Source: Kocuria sp.
GTDB lineage: Bacteria > Actinomycetota > Actinomycetes > Actinomycetales > Micrococcaceae
NCBI RefSeq assembly: GCF_030538595.1
Contig: NZ_JAUNTS010000012.1
Location: forward strand, 49,107 to 113,106
Length of the DNA stretch: 64,000 bases
Reading direction: 5' to 3'
The position numbers and the translations under genes were made by a program. Each line of letters begins with the position of its first letter. Position 1 is the stretch's first letter. Positions 22,446-31,613 of the stretch are shown here, piece after piece. The notes below the pieces were generated by a model, which saw only the letters and a list, made by a program, of their open reading frames with translations, did not search any database and was not told the origin of the DNA.

Positions 22446-24857
22446 ATGCGTGTAGCCATCCTCAATGACATTGGTCAGCCCACTTATCATGTGGGTGACG
22501 AGGCCATGTGCCATGCTGCGGTGGATGCGTTGCGGGCTCGCGGGGTCAGCGATGTGGTGCTGTTGACCCGGGACGTCCAAGACACCTTGAGTCGGTACGA
22601 AGGCGTTGAAGCCATCCCCGTCCTGGACTTTCCTTGGGTCCCCGAACAGCGGGAAAAGCGCCTTGCTGAGCTTGACCGCGTTTTGACCGGTGAGGCAGAT
22701 GTTGTCCCGGAGTCCGATCCCATTTTTGAGCTGCTCGAAAACCTGCGTGGCGTGGATGCGGTGCTGGTGGCCGGTGGCGGGAACATGAACTCCGATTTCG
22801 GGTGGCTGCTCTACGAACGTGCTGCAGTGACCCGCGTGGCAGCGCACCTGAACAAACCGGTGGTGTTCAGCGGCCAAACGCTGGGCCCTGTGCTGTCCGT
22901 CCCAGATCGTGAGGTGCTGCGCCAGACCGTGGAAATGGCCACACTGGTGGGCTTGCGAGATCCCGAGTCCTATCAACTGGCGCAAGATCTGTGTCCGAAT
23001 CACCGTGGCTTGCGGCAGTGTGCAGATGATGCAGTGGGCTGGGCGCTGAGCGCACTGAGCGGCCCCTGGGCAAAACACGGCGTGGACGCTCCGGCCACTG
23101 CCCCGCTTCCCAGTACAGCGGAACCGGGTGTTGAGCAGTCCGCCACATCGGTGGTTGAGGCAGAAGAGGCCGATCCAACACGACCGCGGATTGTGGCCAC
23201 GTTTGCACCGGGGACGGGAGCGTTTGAGCAGAGCGAAGCGGCGGAGGCATTCGCCGTCGTCCTGGATGCTCTGATTCACCGTACGGGCGGTGTGGTGGAG
23301 TTTGTACCGCACATGGCCCGGGTGGGGGAGCTTGACGGTGATGTGGCGTTTCATCGCCTGGTGGCCACGCGGATGCACGGTGAGTTTGTGCACCGCAGCA
23401 TTGAATCCGCGCAAGAGTCTCTCCGCCGCACCTTGACCGCTGATTACGTGGTGAGCTCCCGCTATCACCCTGTGGTTTTTGGGCTGGCTGGGGGTGCCAC
23501 GGTGCTTCCCATTGCCGTGGACAATTTTGCGGAAGTCCGCATGGATGGCGCCTGTTCCACCTGGGGGATCAGCGGTCAAGTGGTGCCGCTGGCTGCTCTG
23601 TTGACCCCGCGTGATGTGGCGTGGGACATGCGGGAAGCGGCCCAGAAGTGGACCCGGGAGATGGTGGAGGGCCACGCTCAGTTCGGGGATGACCTCCTTG
23701 CCCGGCGCGCGGCTGTCCGGGAGAACGCAGCGGGGTGGTGGGACACCGTGACGGTGGGGCTCACCGGTTCCGTTCCGGCGCCGTCAGAAGTGGCTCAGGT
23801 GCCGCCGGCAGGTGCGGGCTCTGAGATTGCGCGTGCCTTGCGCCGGGACTGGAGCCGGCCGGTGGTGCCCGTACCTGCTGCACAACATGCCACCGTGGCG
23901 ATTGTGATGCGCACCAAGAACCGCGCTGTGCTTTTGGAGCGCGCCTTGGATGACGTTCTGGCGCAGAGTTTTGCCGATTGGCGGCTGATGGTGGTCAACG
24001 ACGGCGGTGACCCCGAGCCCGTGGATGCCCTGGTGGCAGCACGGGAGCGAGAATTCGCGGGCAGAGTCTCCGTGATTCACAATCGACGTTCCTTTGGGAT
24101 GGAGGCAGCCTCCAACATTGGCGTGCGGGCCACGGACAGCGATTTTCTGTGCATCCATGACGACGACGACCGCTGGCACCCACTGTTTCTGCAGCGCACC
24201 GTGGCGTTCTTGGAACGGCCATCCTGTACGGACGGTGGCGTGATGGTGCGCACGGAGATTGTGTACGAACACGTGGATATGGAAGCGCAGCCGCCCACGG
24301 TGGAGGAAACCGGGCGGGAGGTGTTCTGGGCCGGGCTCCAATTGATCACGCTGACTGATTTGGTCGCCATCAATCGGGGTGTGCCCATTTCCTTCCTGTA
24401 CCGGCGTTCCATGCACGCGGTGATCGGCGACTACGACGAAACTTTGCCCGCCGTGGGGGACTGGGAGTTCCACCTCCGGTTTGCCCAGGCTGCAACCATC
24501 GGTTTTCTCAACACCACCACGCTGGCCTTCTGGCAGCAGCGCCCAGAACAGACCGGGGAGTTGGGCAACTCCATGTTTTCGGGTGCTGCGCAGCACAAGA
24601 AGCATGACCTGGTGGTCCGTGAACGTCATTTCCAGGAATGGACCCGGGAGAACGGCATTGGGCTGCCGCTTTACATGGCACGTGAGTTCCTTGCCGTCCA
24701 GGAGCGCATGGAGCATCTGGAGCGTCAGAACGCCGAACTCGCGGTTCTGCTGCGGGAGCAACAGCGCGAACTGCACCATGTGGCAAACGTCTTGGCGGAC
24801 AACTCCTTCTTTGGCTTCATCAAACGCAAGCTGCGCAGATTCTTCGGCATCTCCTGA
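22446..24857 (+). CDS. Fusion: polysaccharide pyruvyl transferase domain + GT2 glycosyltransferase + C-terminal coiled coil
   Basis: An 803-residue two-enzyme protein. Residues 1-430 match the polysaccharide pyruvyl transferase fold: MRVAILNDIGQPTYHVGDEA, VLVAGGGNMNSDFG, KPVVFSGQTLGP, VGLRDPES, and late YVVSSRYHPVVFGLAGG. Residues about 480-700 are a GT-A (GT2) domain: VAIVMRTKNRAVLLERALDD, LMVVNDGGD, FGMEAASNIGVRATDSDFL, then HDDDDRWHP with the metal-binding acidic cluster, and GDWEFHLRFA. Residues 735-780 form a coiled coil (EHLERQNAELAVLLREQQRE). It would pyruvylate and extend a surface glycan. It lies 4 kb upstream of the polysaccharide locus, separated by putA. The start has only GGAAAG upstream. 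Repeat copy 2 lies in its leader. Confidence 0.88.
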   Translation: MRVAILNDIGQPTYHVGDEAMCHAAVDALRARGVSDVVLLTRDVQDTLSRYEGVEAIPVLDFPWVPEQREKRLAELDRVLTGEADVVPESDPIFELLENLRGVDAVLVAGGGNMNSDFGWLLYERAAVTRVAAHLNKPVVFSGQTLGPVLSVPDREVLRQTVEMATLVGLRDPESYQLAQDLCPNHRGLRQCADDAVGWALSALSGPWAKHGVDAPATAPLPSTAEPGVEQSATSVVEAEEADPTRPRIVATFAPGTGAFEQSEAAEAFAVVLDALIHRTGGVVEFVPHMARVGELDGDVAFHRLVATRMHGEFVHRSIESAQESLRRTLTADYVVSSRYHPVVFGLAGGATVLPIAVDNFAEVRMDGACSTWGISGQVVPLAALLTPRDVAWDMREAAQKWTREMVEGHAQFGDDLLARRAAVRENAAGWWDTVTVGLTGSVPAPSEVAQVPPAGAGSEIARALRRDWSRPVVPVPAAQHATVAIVMRTKNRAVLLERALDDVLAQSFADWRLMVVNDGGDPEPVDALVAAREREFAGRVSVIHNRRSFGMEAASNIGVRATDSDFLCIHDDDDRWHPLFLQRTVAFLERPSCTDGGVMVRTEIVYEHVDMEAQPPTVEETGREVFWAGLQLITLTDLVAINRGVPISFLYRRSMHAVIGDYDETLPAVGDWEFHLRFAQAATIGFLNTTTLAFWQQRPEQTGELGNSMFSGAAQHKKHDLVVRERHFQEWTRENGIGLPLYMAREFLAVQERMEHLERQNAELAVLLREQQRELHHVANVLADNSFFGFIKRKLRRFFGIS

Positions 24858-25033
24858 CGCCTGCGCACTGGGGTGACCGGGCTAACGGTGCTTGACGCAG
24901 CATGTGACACAGCAGACATAACCGTCCCTTACAGTATTGTCACCGGCCCATTTTTGCCCTGTGGAGACCATGGCCGGAGGCCGTGGGAATGCCACGGTTC
25001 CGTCCCAGGGCGAGTTGAAAGTAGGGCGCACAC

Positions 25034-28000
25034 GTGTCCAACACCATGCCTGAGAACGCGGGCACCGGCGAACACCCTCGCACGGCCTCGCGGCAAGAGA
25101 ACTCCACGGGTGACCAAGCTGTGGAGAGTGGCGAGTCATTACAGAGTGGCCAGTCGGTACAGAATGGCCAATCGTTGGGGAGTGACCAGCCTGTGGAGAG
25201 CAGCCGTGGTCAGGATCAACCGGACCTGAGCGGACTGCCTGAGCTGGTGGAGCCCGCCATCGCCCAGGTGGAGAACTGGCTGGCGCGCGCAGCGGATGTG
25301 GCACGGGAGGGCAAAGCGGCTTCCCCGGGTGCTGATCGTCTTTCCGCAATCCTCAAAGATCCGGATGGTCTGGAGTTCACCACTGGATTTGTGGATCGTG
25401 TGATCCGCACAGAGGACAACAAAGCCGCAGCAAAGGCGCTGCAGCGGGTGGCCAAGTTGGCGCCGCAGAGTTTGTCCACACTTGATCGGTCCCAAATTCT
25501 GGCTGGTGGATTGTTCTCCCGCTTGGCACCGGCAGCAGTGATCCCCGTGGCACGTGCCCGATTGCGCCAGATGGTGGGCCACCTGGTGGTGGATGCCCGC
25601 CCGGAACCTTTCGGTAAAGCCGTGGCCAAGTTCACCGAGCAGGGCAACCCGCTGAACATCAACCTGTTGGGTGAGGAGGTGCTGGGCAACGCGGAGGCTG
25701 ACAAGCACCTCAAGGACGTTGACGACCTTCTGGATCGGGAGGATGTGGATTACGCCTCCATCAAGGTTTCCTCCGTGGTGGCGCAGCTGTCCCACTGGGG
25801 TTTTGAGGGCACGGTGGAGCGTGTGGTGAATCGCCTGCTGCCGCTCTACCGCAAGGCGGCTGCTGCGCCTGCCGGCACCAAGTTCATCAATCTGGACATG
25901 GAGTTCTACTCGGATCTTCATCTGACCACGGAGGTCTTCACGGAACTTCTTGGCCGCCCGGAATTGAAAGATCTGGAGGCTGGAATTGTGGTCCAGGCAT
26001 ACCTCCCGGATGCCCTGGCTGCCATCCAGCGCCTCAGTGAGTTTGCCGCGCAGCGTGTGGCAGACGGTGGCGCCCAGATCAAGATTCGCTTGGTCAAGGG
26101 TGCCAACTTGGCGCTGGAGAAAGTGGACGCTGAAGTCCACGACTGGCCCCTCACCACCATGCCGTCCAAGCAAGCCACGGATGCCAATTACAAGCGCGCG
26201 CTTGCCTGGGCTTTCACCGCGCAAAGATTGGCGGGCTTACGGATCGGTGTGGCTGGACACAACTTGTTCGACATCGCCTTTGCCCACCTCCTGGCTGAAC
26301 AGCGCGGGGTGAGCGACCGCATTGAGTTCGAGATGTTGCAGGGCATGGCCGTGGAGCAGTCCGTGGCGGTTTCAGAGGACGTGGGGCGGATTCTGCTCTA
26401 CGTTCCGGCGGTGCGGCCGGCCGAGTTCGACGTCGCAGTGTCCTACCTGGTGCGCCGTCTGGAGGAGAACGCCGCCAGTGAAAACTTCATGTCCGGGATT
26501 TTTGAATTGGCACCGGGCAACGCCATCTTTGACCGGGAAGCCGAACGGTTCCGCGCCTCCGTCCAGCAGCTTCTGGATGAGGGCATCAACCTGGACGGAC
26601 AGCAGGCACCTGAGCCGCACCGCAAGCAGGACCGTGCGGCGGAGTCCGCCTCCGGCTACACAGCTCACCAGCCGTTGGACCAGGCGTTCGTCAATGAACC
26701 GGATACAGATGTGTCCGTTCCTGCCAATCAGCAGTGGGCGGCGGAAATCAGCGAACAGATCAAGGATCGTCGCTGGTTCGATGCTCTGAGCGTGCCGGAG
26801 GATTTGGATCTGGACGGGGTGGCCGTCGTCGTGGAAAACGGGCGCAACGCTGCCAAGCAGTGGCAGGCGCGCGGAGCCCGGGAGCGGGCTGAAATTCTGA
26901 ACCGGGCCGCGGACGTGCTGGGGGAGCGCCGCGGTCACCTCATGGCCGTGGCGGCCGCGGAGACCGGTAAGGCGTTGCCGCAGGGTGATCCTGAAGTGTC
27001 CGAGGCCATGGATTTCTGCCGCTGGTATGCCCGCAAGGCTTTGGAGCTGGAGCAGGTGGACGGTGCGGTGTTCGATCCGGACACGCTGGTGTTGATCACC
27101 CCGCCGTGGAACTTTCCGCTGGCCATTCCGTGCGGTTCCACCGTGGCTGCACTTGCGGTGGGTGCCGCGGTGATTCACAAGCCGTCCCCGCAGACCCGGC
27201 GCTGTTCAACTGCGGTTGTGGAGGCGCTGTGGGAGGCCGGTGTGCCCCGTGACGTGCTGCAACTGGTGGACTCCGTGGAGGGGGAGACCGGTAAGGCGCT
27301 GGTGTCCCACCCGGGTGTGGATCGTGTGTTGCTCACGGGTGGGTATGAAACCGCTGAGCTGTTTGGCGGCTGGCGCACGGGGCGGCCCGTGACCGGGGAA
27401 ACCTCCGGCAAGAATGCGCTGATTGTCACCCCAGCCGCGGACCGGGACCGCGCCGTGTGGGACCTTGCCACCAGTGCTTTTGGGCACGCCGGGCAGAAGT
27501 GCTCTGCGGCCTCACTGGGCATTCTGGTGGGTTCCGTGGGCACCTCGGAACGGTTTGAACGTCAGCTTTTGGACGCTGCCGAATCCATGGTGGTGGATTG
27601 GCCTGCCAACCTGCAGGCCGTGGTGGGCCCGGTGATCGAGCGGCCGCAGGACAAGTTGCAGCGCGCCTTGACACAGCTTGACGACGGCGAAACCTGGCTT
27701 CTGGAGCCCAAACAACTGGATGACTCGGGGCGGCTGTGGCGACCCGGCATCAAAAAAGGTGTCAAACCAGGTTCCTTCTTCCACCTGACGGAAGTGTTTG
27801 GGCCGGTGCTGGGATTGATGCAGGCCAAGGACCTGGACCAGGCTCTGGAATGGCAGAACGCCGTGGAATACGGTCTGACCGCCGGTATCCATTCGCTGGA
27901 CACCACGGAGGTGGAGCGGTGGTTGGACGGTGTTGAAGCGGGGAACCTGTATGTCAACCGCGGTATCACCGGTGCCATTGTGCAGCGTCAGCCTTTTGGT

Positions 28001-28822
28001 GGATGGAAGAAGTCTTCCGTGGGCTTGGGCGCCAAGGCCGGCGGACCCAACTATCTGGCCCAGTTGGGGACGTGGTACAAGGCTGGATTCCATCGTGAAA
28101 CCAGCGGGTCAAGTGCACACCGGGTGGTTTCGGCAGTCATCGGTTCTCCCGAATTGGCTGCCACATTGCCGGAGGGGGACGTGGAGTGGCTGAAAGCCTG
28201 CGCTGCCGTGGATCAAATGGCTTGGGACCAAGAGTTCGGTGTGACCACGGATCCCACGGGACTCACTGCTGAAGCCAACCTGTTCCGCTACCGTCCCAGG
28301 CGGGTGGTGGTGCGCGCCGCAGAGGATGCTCCGGTCACGGACGTGATCCGCGTGGGCCTGGCGGCTGCGCGTTCCGGTTCGCACGTTGTGCTCAGCCCGT
28401 CGCCGCGGATTGTGGATGAACTGCCCCTGGTGGCACACGATTTGTTCTCCGGCGTGTTGCCACCTGCCACGGATGCTGAGTTCCGGAGGCAAGCGGTGGC
28501 GCGGCTGCTGCATGGTGATGCGGTGGGGGCAGATGAAGCTGAGGCAGCGGGAGCCACATCCGTGGAATCCCAGCGCACCCCGGATGAGGACTTGCACGCC
28601 GGGGCTCGAATCAAGGTGGTCGGCACGGATGTGGACGTGGCGGTGGCATTGGGCGCCACCCCGGACGTTGCCGTGCTGACGCACCCCGTGGTGGGTGCCT
28701 CCCGGGTGGAACTGATGGAAATGCTGCATGAGCAGGCGGTCTCCATGACCATGCACCGGTTTGGAAATCCGTTCCCGGATATGACTGCTCTCAAGCAGCG
28801 ACTGATGGCAACCGTTTCATAA
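25034..28822 (+). CDS. putA: Bifunctional proline dehydrogenase / delta-1-pyrroline-5-carboxylate dehydrogenase
   Basis: A 1262-residue protein oxidising proline to glutamate. Residues about 75-490 are the FAD-dependent proline dehydrogenase barrel, with NLDMEFYSDLHLT near 285, IRLVKGANLALEK near 352 and EFEMLQGMA near 435. Residues about 590-1060 are the NAD-dependent aldehyde dehydrogenase: PPWNFPLAIPCG, the Glu motif GETSGKNALI near 789 and the catalytic Cys in GHAGQKCSAAS near 822. About 200 further residues complete the actinobacterial form. There is no ribbon-helix-helix DNA-binding N-terminus, so it does not autoregulate as in E. coli. The first 65 residues are low-complexity and contain a 6-residue repeat. 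Start is GTG 25034; the ATG at 25046 is an alternative. Confidence 0.95.
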   Translation: MSNTMPENAGTGEHPRTASRQENSTGDQAVESGESLQSGQSVQNGQSLGSDQPVESSRGQDQPDLSGLPELVEPAIAQVENWLARAADVAREGKAASPGADRLSAILKDPDGLEFTTGFVDRVIRTEDNKAAAKALQRVAKLAPQSLSTLDRSQILAGGLFSRLAPAAVIPVARARLRQMVGHLVVDARPEPFGKAVAKFTEQGNPLNINLLGEEVLGNAEADKHLKDVDDLLDREDVDYASIKVSSVVAQLSHWGFEGTVERVVNRLLPLYRKAAAAPAGTKFINLDMEFYSDLHLTTEVFTELLGRPELKDLEAGIVVQAYLPDALAAIQRLSEFAAQRVADGGAQIKIRLVKGANLALEKVDAEVHDWPLTTMPSKQATDANYKRALAWAFTAQRLAGLRIGVAGHNLFDIAFAHLLAEQRGVSDRIEFEMLQGMAVEQSVAVSEDVGRILLYVPAVRPAEFDVAVSYLVRRLEENAASENFMSGIFELAPGNAIFDREAERFRASVQQLLDEGINLDGQQAPEPHRKQDRAAESASGYTAHQPLDQAFVNEPDTDVSVPANQQWAAEISEQIKDRRWFDALSVPEDLDLDGVAVVVENGRNAAKQWQARGARERAEILNRAADVLGERRGHLMAVAAAETGKALPQGDPEVSEAMDFCRWYARKALELEQVDGAVFDPDTLVLITPPWNFPLAIPCGSTVAALAVGAAVIHKPSPQTRRCSTAVVEALWEAGVPRDVLQLVDSVEGETGKALVSHPGVDRVLLTGGYETAELFGGWRTGRPVTGETSGKNALIVTPAADRDRAVWDLATSAFGHAGQKCSAASLGILVGSVGTSERFERQLLDAAESMVVDWPANLQAVVGPVIERPQDKLQRALTQLDDGETWLLEPKQLDDSGRLWRPGIKKGVKPGSFFHLTEVFGPVLGLMQAKDLDQALEWQNAVEYGLTAGIHSLDTTEVERWLDGVEAGNLYVNRGITGAIVQRQPFGGWKKSSVGLGAKAGGPNYLAQLGTWYKAGFHRETSGSSAHRVVSAVIGSPELAATLPEGDVEWLKACAAVDQMAWDQEFGVTTDPTGLTAEANLFRYRPRRVVVRAAEDAPVTDVIRVGLAAARSGSHVVLSPSPRIVDELPLVAHDLFSGVLPPATDAEFRRQAVARLLHGDAVGADEAEAAGATSVESQRTPDEDLHAGARIKVVGTDVDVAVALGATPDVAVLTHPVVGASRVELMEMLHEQAVSMTMHRFGNPFPDMTALKQRLMATVS
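25126..25215 (+). repeat. 18-bp tandem repeat in the putA N-terminal coding region
   Basis: Five consecutive 18-bp units (the last degenerate) beginning GAGTGG: 25126-25143, 25144-25161, 25162-25179, 25180-25197, 25198-25215. They encode SGESLQ, SGQSVQ, NGQSLG, SDQPVE, SSRGQD. Unit length is a multiple of three, so copy-number change would keep the frame. Confidence 0.8.
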
Positions 28823-29057
28823 CAAATCCCGGTTGAGAGTGATTCGGGGCCAAGATCCTGTTGAGATGGATAACTGCGGGAGCTTGGCTCCGAATGCACA
28901 TCAGGATCCAGACCTATATGATGTTGCATGTAGCGGGTACATTTTCCGCGTTGGAAGGCACACAACCAGGGTTGGAGAGCTCGGCGCAGCTGTGTGGGCA
29001 ATAAGGTGCAGGGACACCTTGGACCCATGCTGTCAGGGTCGCTGACAAGGGGAGATC

Positions 29058-30464
29058 ATGATGTCCGTGCGCGAAAAAATAGCGCATCTACCGGCGGAGC
29101 AGCGGGAGAAGTTTGCCGCTCTGGCCCGAATGGTTCCCCCTGCCCTGCGCTACGGCCCCGTGTACCGGAAAACGCACCGCGATATTTTGAAAGCCCAAAC
29201 GGTCCCATTTTGGGGACAACAAGAGCGCAGAAGTCGGTTGACGCAATTGCTGAAAATTGCCGGTGAAACCGAATATTATGCCCAAGAGCCCGGCTACAAA
29301 GCCTTACGGACATTCCTCAAAAGTGGTGACGCCGATCCGTTTGTCACCCTGTCACAGCTGCCCGTGTTGACCCGTGATGCCCTGTCCTCCAACACGGAAC
29401 GGATGATCTCACCGGCCTACACCAACAAGGTGGAACTGGTGGCCAGCTCGGGGACCTCCGGCAGCCCCATCCTGTTCCACCTGGACAAGGCCCGCGGAGC
29501 GGGGGAGTGGGCCTACGTTCAGAAAACCTGGGCCCAGGCCACCGGATACCAATTGGATGACTGGCGGCTCTTCCTACGTGGGGCTGTGGAGTTCGACGAA
29601 TCCAAGGACCACCTGGTGCAAGCCACCACCGGGGAAGTGGTCCTGCGCATCCAGGCGCTGTCACCCGAACGTATCCAAGACCACTGGAGGTTGGTGACGG
29701 AGCGCAACATCCGCTACATCCACGGGTACCCGGCCTCCATCGACTACATGGCACGGCTGCTGGAAGAACATCTGCCCCGGGATCAGTGGCGCCACCAGAT
29801 CAAAGGCATCCTGGCGGTGTCTGAGGAGTACACGCCCACCCAGGCGGAGACCTTTCGGCGAGTTTTCCCCAATGCGGTGGTGTCCAACTTCTACGGACTC
29901 TCAGAGCGCACGGTCTTTGCGGGTATGGATGATCAAGGGGTCTTTCACCCCGAACCGCTGTACGGCATCACGGAAATCATCAAGCAGGACGGTTCGCCTG
30001 CGCAGGTGGGTGAACGCGGCCGCATAGTGACCACCGGGCTGCGGCTGATGGGGCAGCCGTTCCTGCGTTACGACACCGGTGATTCTGCGGAGGTGGTGGG
30101 CTTCAACTACTGGGGGGACCCCACCTTCACCCAGATCAAAGCACGCCGTGGCCGCGAAGGTCTGGTGCGCGCCGACGGGACGCTGTTTCCCACCACTCCG
30201 CTGAACGTGCACGGCCACCAGTTCTTGTGCGTCAACAGGTTCCGCTTCCGTCAAGACGAACCCGGCAAGGTGGCACTCATGGTGGAGCCCTCCGCGCGGG
30301 CCACCACTGAGGAACTGGAAGAGTTTTACACCACCATGATCAGCCGGACCAAAGGGCAGGTGGATCTGGACCTGGAACTGGTGGATCGCTTGACCGTGCC
30401 GCCGAATGGCAAGAGCCGCCTGGTGGATCAGAACATCCCCGGAGTGGTCAGTACCTGGGCCTGA
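29058..30464 (+). CDS. CapK / phenylacetate-CoA ligase-like adenylate-forming protein
   Basis: A 468-residue protein of the CapK (PaaK-like) group found in capsule and exopolysaccharide clusters. Visible landmarks: the Ser/Thr/Gly-rich ATP loop ELVASSGTSGSPILFH (about residues 128-143), IHGYPASIDYMARLL, NFYGLSERTVFAG (adenine/acyl-binding motif), PFLRYDTGDSAEVV, and a C-terminal hinge region. Family knowledge supports activation of a carboxylate or aminoacyl group to an adenylate for attachment to the glycan; the substrate is unknown. The ATG has GGGGAG three bases before it, slightly close, and a second ATG follows directly. It is convergent with the Wzz-like gene only 6 bp away. Confidence 0.85.
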   Translation: MMSVREKIAHLPAEQREKFAALARMVPPALRYGPVYRKTHRDILKAQTVPFWGQQERRSRLTQLLKIAGETEYYAQEPGYKALRTFLKSGDADPFVTLSQLPVLTRDALSSNTERMISPAYTNKVELVASSGTSGSPILFHLDKARGAGEWAYVQKTWAQATGYQLDDWRLFLRGAVEFDESKDHLVQATTGEVVLRIQALSPERIQDHWRLVTERNIRYIHGYPASIDYMARLLEEHLPRDQWRHQIKGILAVSEEYTPTQAETFRRVFPNAVVSNFYGLSERTVFAGMDDQGVFHPEPLYGITEIIKQDGSPAQVGERGRIVTTGLRLMGQPFLRYDTGDSAEVVGFNYWGDPTFTQIKARRGREGLVRADGTLFPTTPLNVHGHQFLCVNRFRFRQDEPGKVALMVEPSARATTEELEEFYTTMISRTKGQVDLDLELVDRLTVPPNGKSRLVDQNIPGVVSTWA

Positions 30465-30470
30465 GGCCGA

Positions 30471-31112
30471 TCAGTCCGTGCGGCGTGGTGAATGCCTGGG
30501 ATGACCCAAGCTGACTGCGGCAATGATGCCGAGCAGTAGGCCAATGGCTGCACCTATTGCATAGATCAGCGGTGTGGCAATGCCAGACGGGTTTTCCGGA
30601 ATGGTCGGTTCGCCAGCCGGAATCACCTCAATGTTGTCACCGGGCTGAGGATCGCCGGCGGCCTCAGCCAAGGCGTCTCTCCAGGCGGAGGCCAGTTCTG
30701 CGGCCTCTTCCGGGCTGGCTGCGCTGGCGGTGATCTCCAATCCCGTGGTGTCCGGACGTGCTACCACCCGGACGTTCTCCAGGAGAAGGTCCGTGGGGGT
30801 GTCCAGACCTAATTCCTGCTTCACCGTGTCGGCCACAACCACCGAATTGCCCAGAGACTCATAGGTGACGGCGCGGGATTTGGCGAGTTCTTCTGCGGCC
30901 AAACGGTCAGTGGCCGTGTCTTGGGCGGCATTGGCATGGACCAAAGCCGTGGTGACTGAGTCGTACTTGGGTGCTTGGGTGATGGAAAACGCGAAACTCA
31001 GACCCAGGCCCAAAACCAGCCCTACAAGGACAAGCCACCATCTACGCTGGATCGCGCCACCCAGTTCGGCGGCGCTGATCTCGTTGGTTTCATACGGTGA
31101 TGTTTCGCGCAA
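30471..31112 (-). CDS. Wzz/YveK-like polysaccharide chain-length regulator
   Basis: A 213-residue inner-membrane protein with the Wzz layout: a short cytosolic N-terminus, TM1 at about residues 25-47 (LVLVGLVLGLGLSFAFS), an extracellular helical domain, and TM2 at about 180-205 (PLIYAIGAAIGLLLGIIAAV) followed by a short basic tail. A Pro-rich segment precedes TM2 (IPENPSG), as in the family. There is no kinase domain or Tyr-rich tail, and no partner BY-kinase in the window. The start is TTG with AAGGGG nine bases before it; no better codon fits. It is transcribed against the rest of the polysaccharide locus. Confidence 0.8.
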   Translation of the reverse strand: MRETSPYETNEISAAELGGAIQRRWWLVLVGLVLGLGLSFAFSITQAPKYDSVTTALVHANAAQDTATDRLAAEELAKSRAVTYESLGNSVVVADTVKQELGLDTPTDLLLENVRVVARPDTTGLEITASAASPEEAAELASAWRDALAEAAGDPQPGDNIEVIPAGEPTIPENPSGIATPLIYAIGAAIGLLLGIIAAVSLGHPRHSPRRTD

Positions 31113-31613
31113 TGTTCGATTCCCCTTGTCGAGTCTTCTGCGTGCACGTCCGTGCAGTTCACGGCAAAGCCACGCCGTAGCAGCGGCAGCCGTTGCGAGG
31201 GTGTCACCCCCGCGGGCGCTCCCCTCCAGGGGCCTGAATCAGTGCCCTGATCCGGGAGGTGAATGCTCCGTGCTGACGGCACCCCAAATATTTGCCGCGA
31301 GCACGGCCCATGCTAACCCCCAGCAAAATCATGACGTAGGAAAATACATATTGTTAATGAGGCGGGCTCCCACTTGTGTGGACATCCCCGCCTGCGATTG
31401 CAAACTGTGTGGCCATGCGTGTCACCATGGCCTGAGCGCATGTGTGGCCTCACGGCAGAATGCTGCTTGGAGAGCGTGAGGCAGTCGGTCCAACTTGGGG
31501 AAGTAGGCCGCTGCTCACACCTGGCAATGCTCGGTACGGGGTCGAGGGCATGCTGGAGCCGCGGTGCGCGTTGTTCATTGGGAAATTACGCACGACCACG
31601 GGGAGGTTTCGCG
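31113..31613. other. 501-bp leader between wzz-like and wzy-like genes
   Basis: Divergent control region of the polysaccharide genes. No gene is supported. Several possible hairpins occur: CCGTGCT/AGCACGG (about 31269-31306), CCTCACG/CGTGAGG (about 31449-31482), and short GC-rich ones around 31200-31260. An AT-rich patch lies at about 31339-31362 (AGGAAAATACATATTGTTAA) and may contain a promoter. A segment at 31162-31190 (CACGGCAAAGCCACG) faintly resembles part of a c-di-GMP riboswitch but lacks the rest. Confidence 0.55.

Noticed and set aside
21507..23675. 722-codon open frame on the minus strand across the GH15 and fusion genes
   Set aside because: It is antisense to two genes with clear family motifs; its product is His/Arg/Pro-rich with no domain, typical of a shadow frame in GC-rich DNA.
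31162..31200. c-di-GMP (GEMM) riboswitch fragment
   Set aside because: Only CACGGCAAAGCCACG resembles the motif; the first hairpin with GNRA loop and the closing stem are absent.
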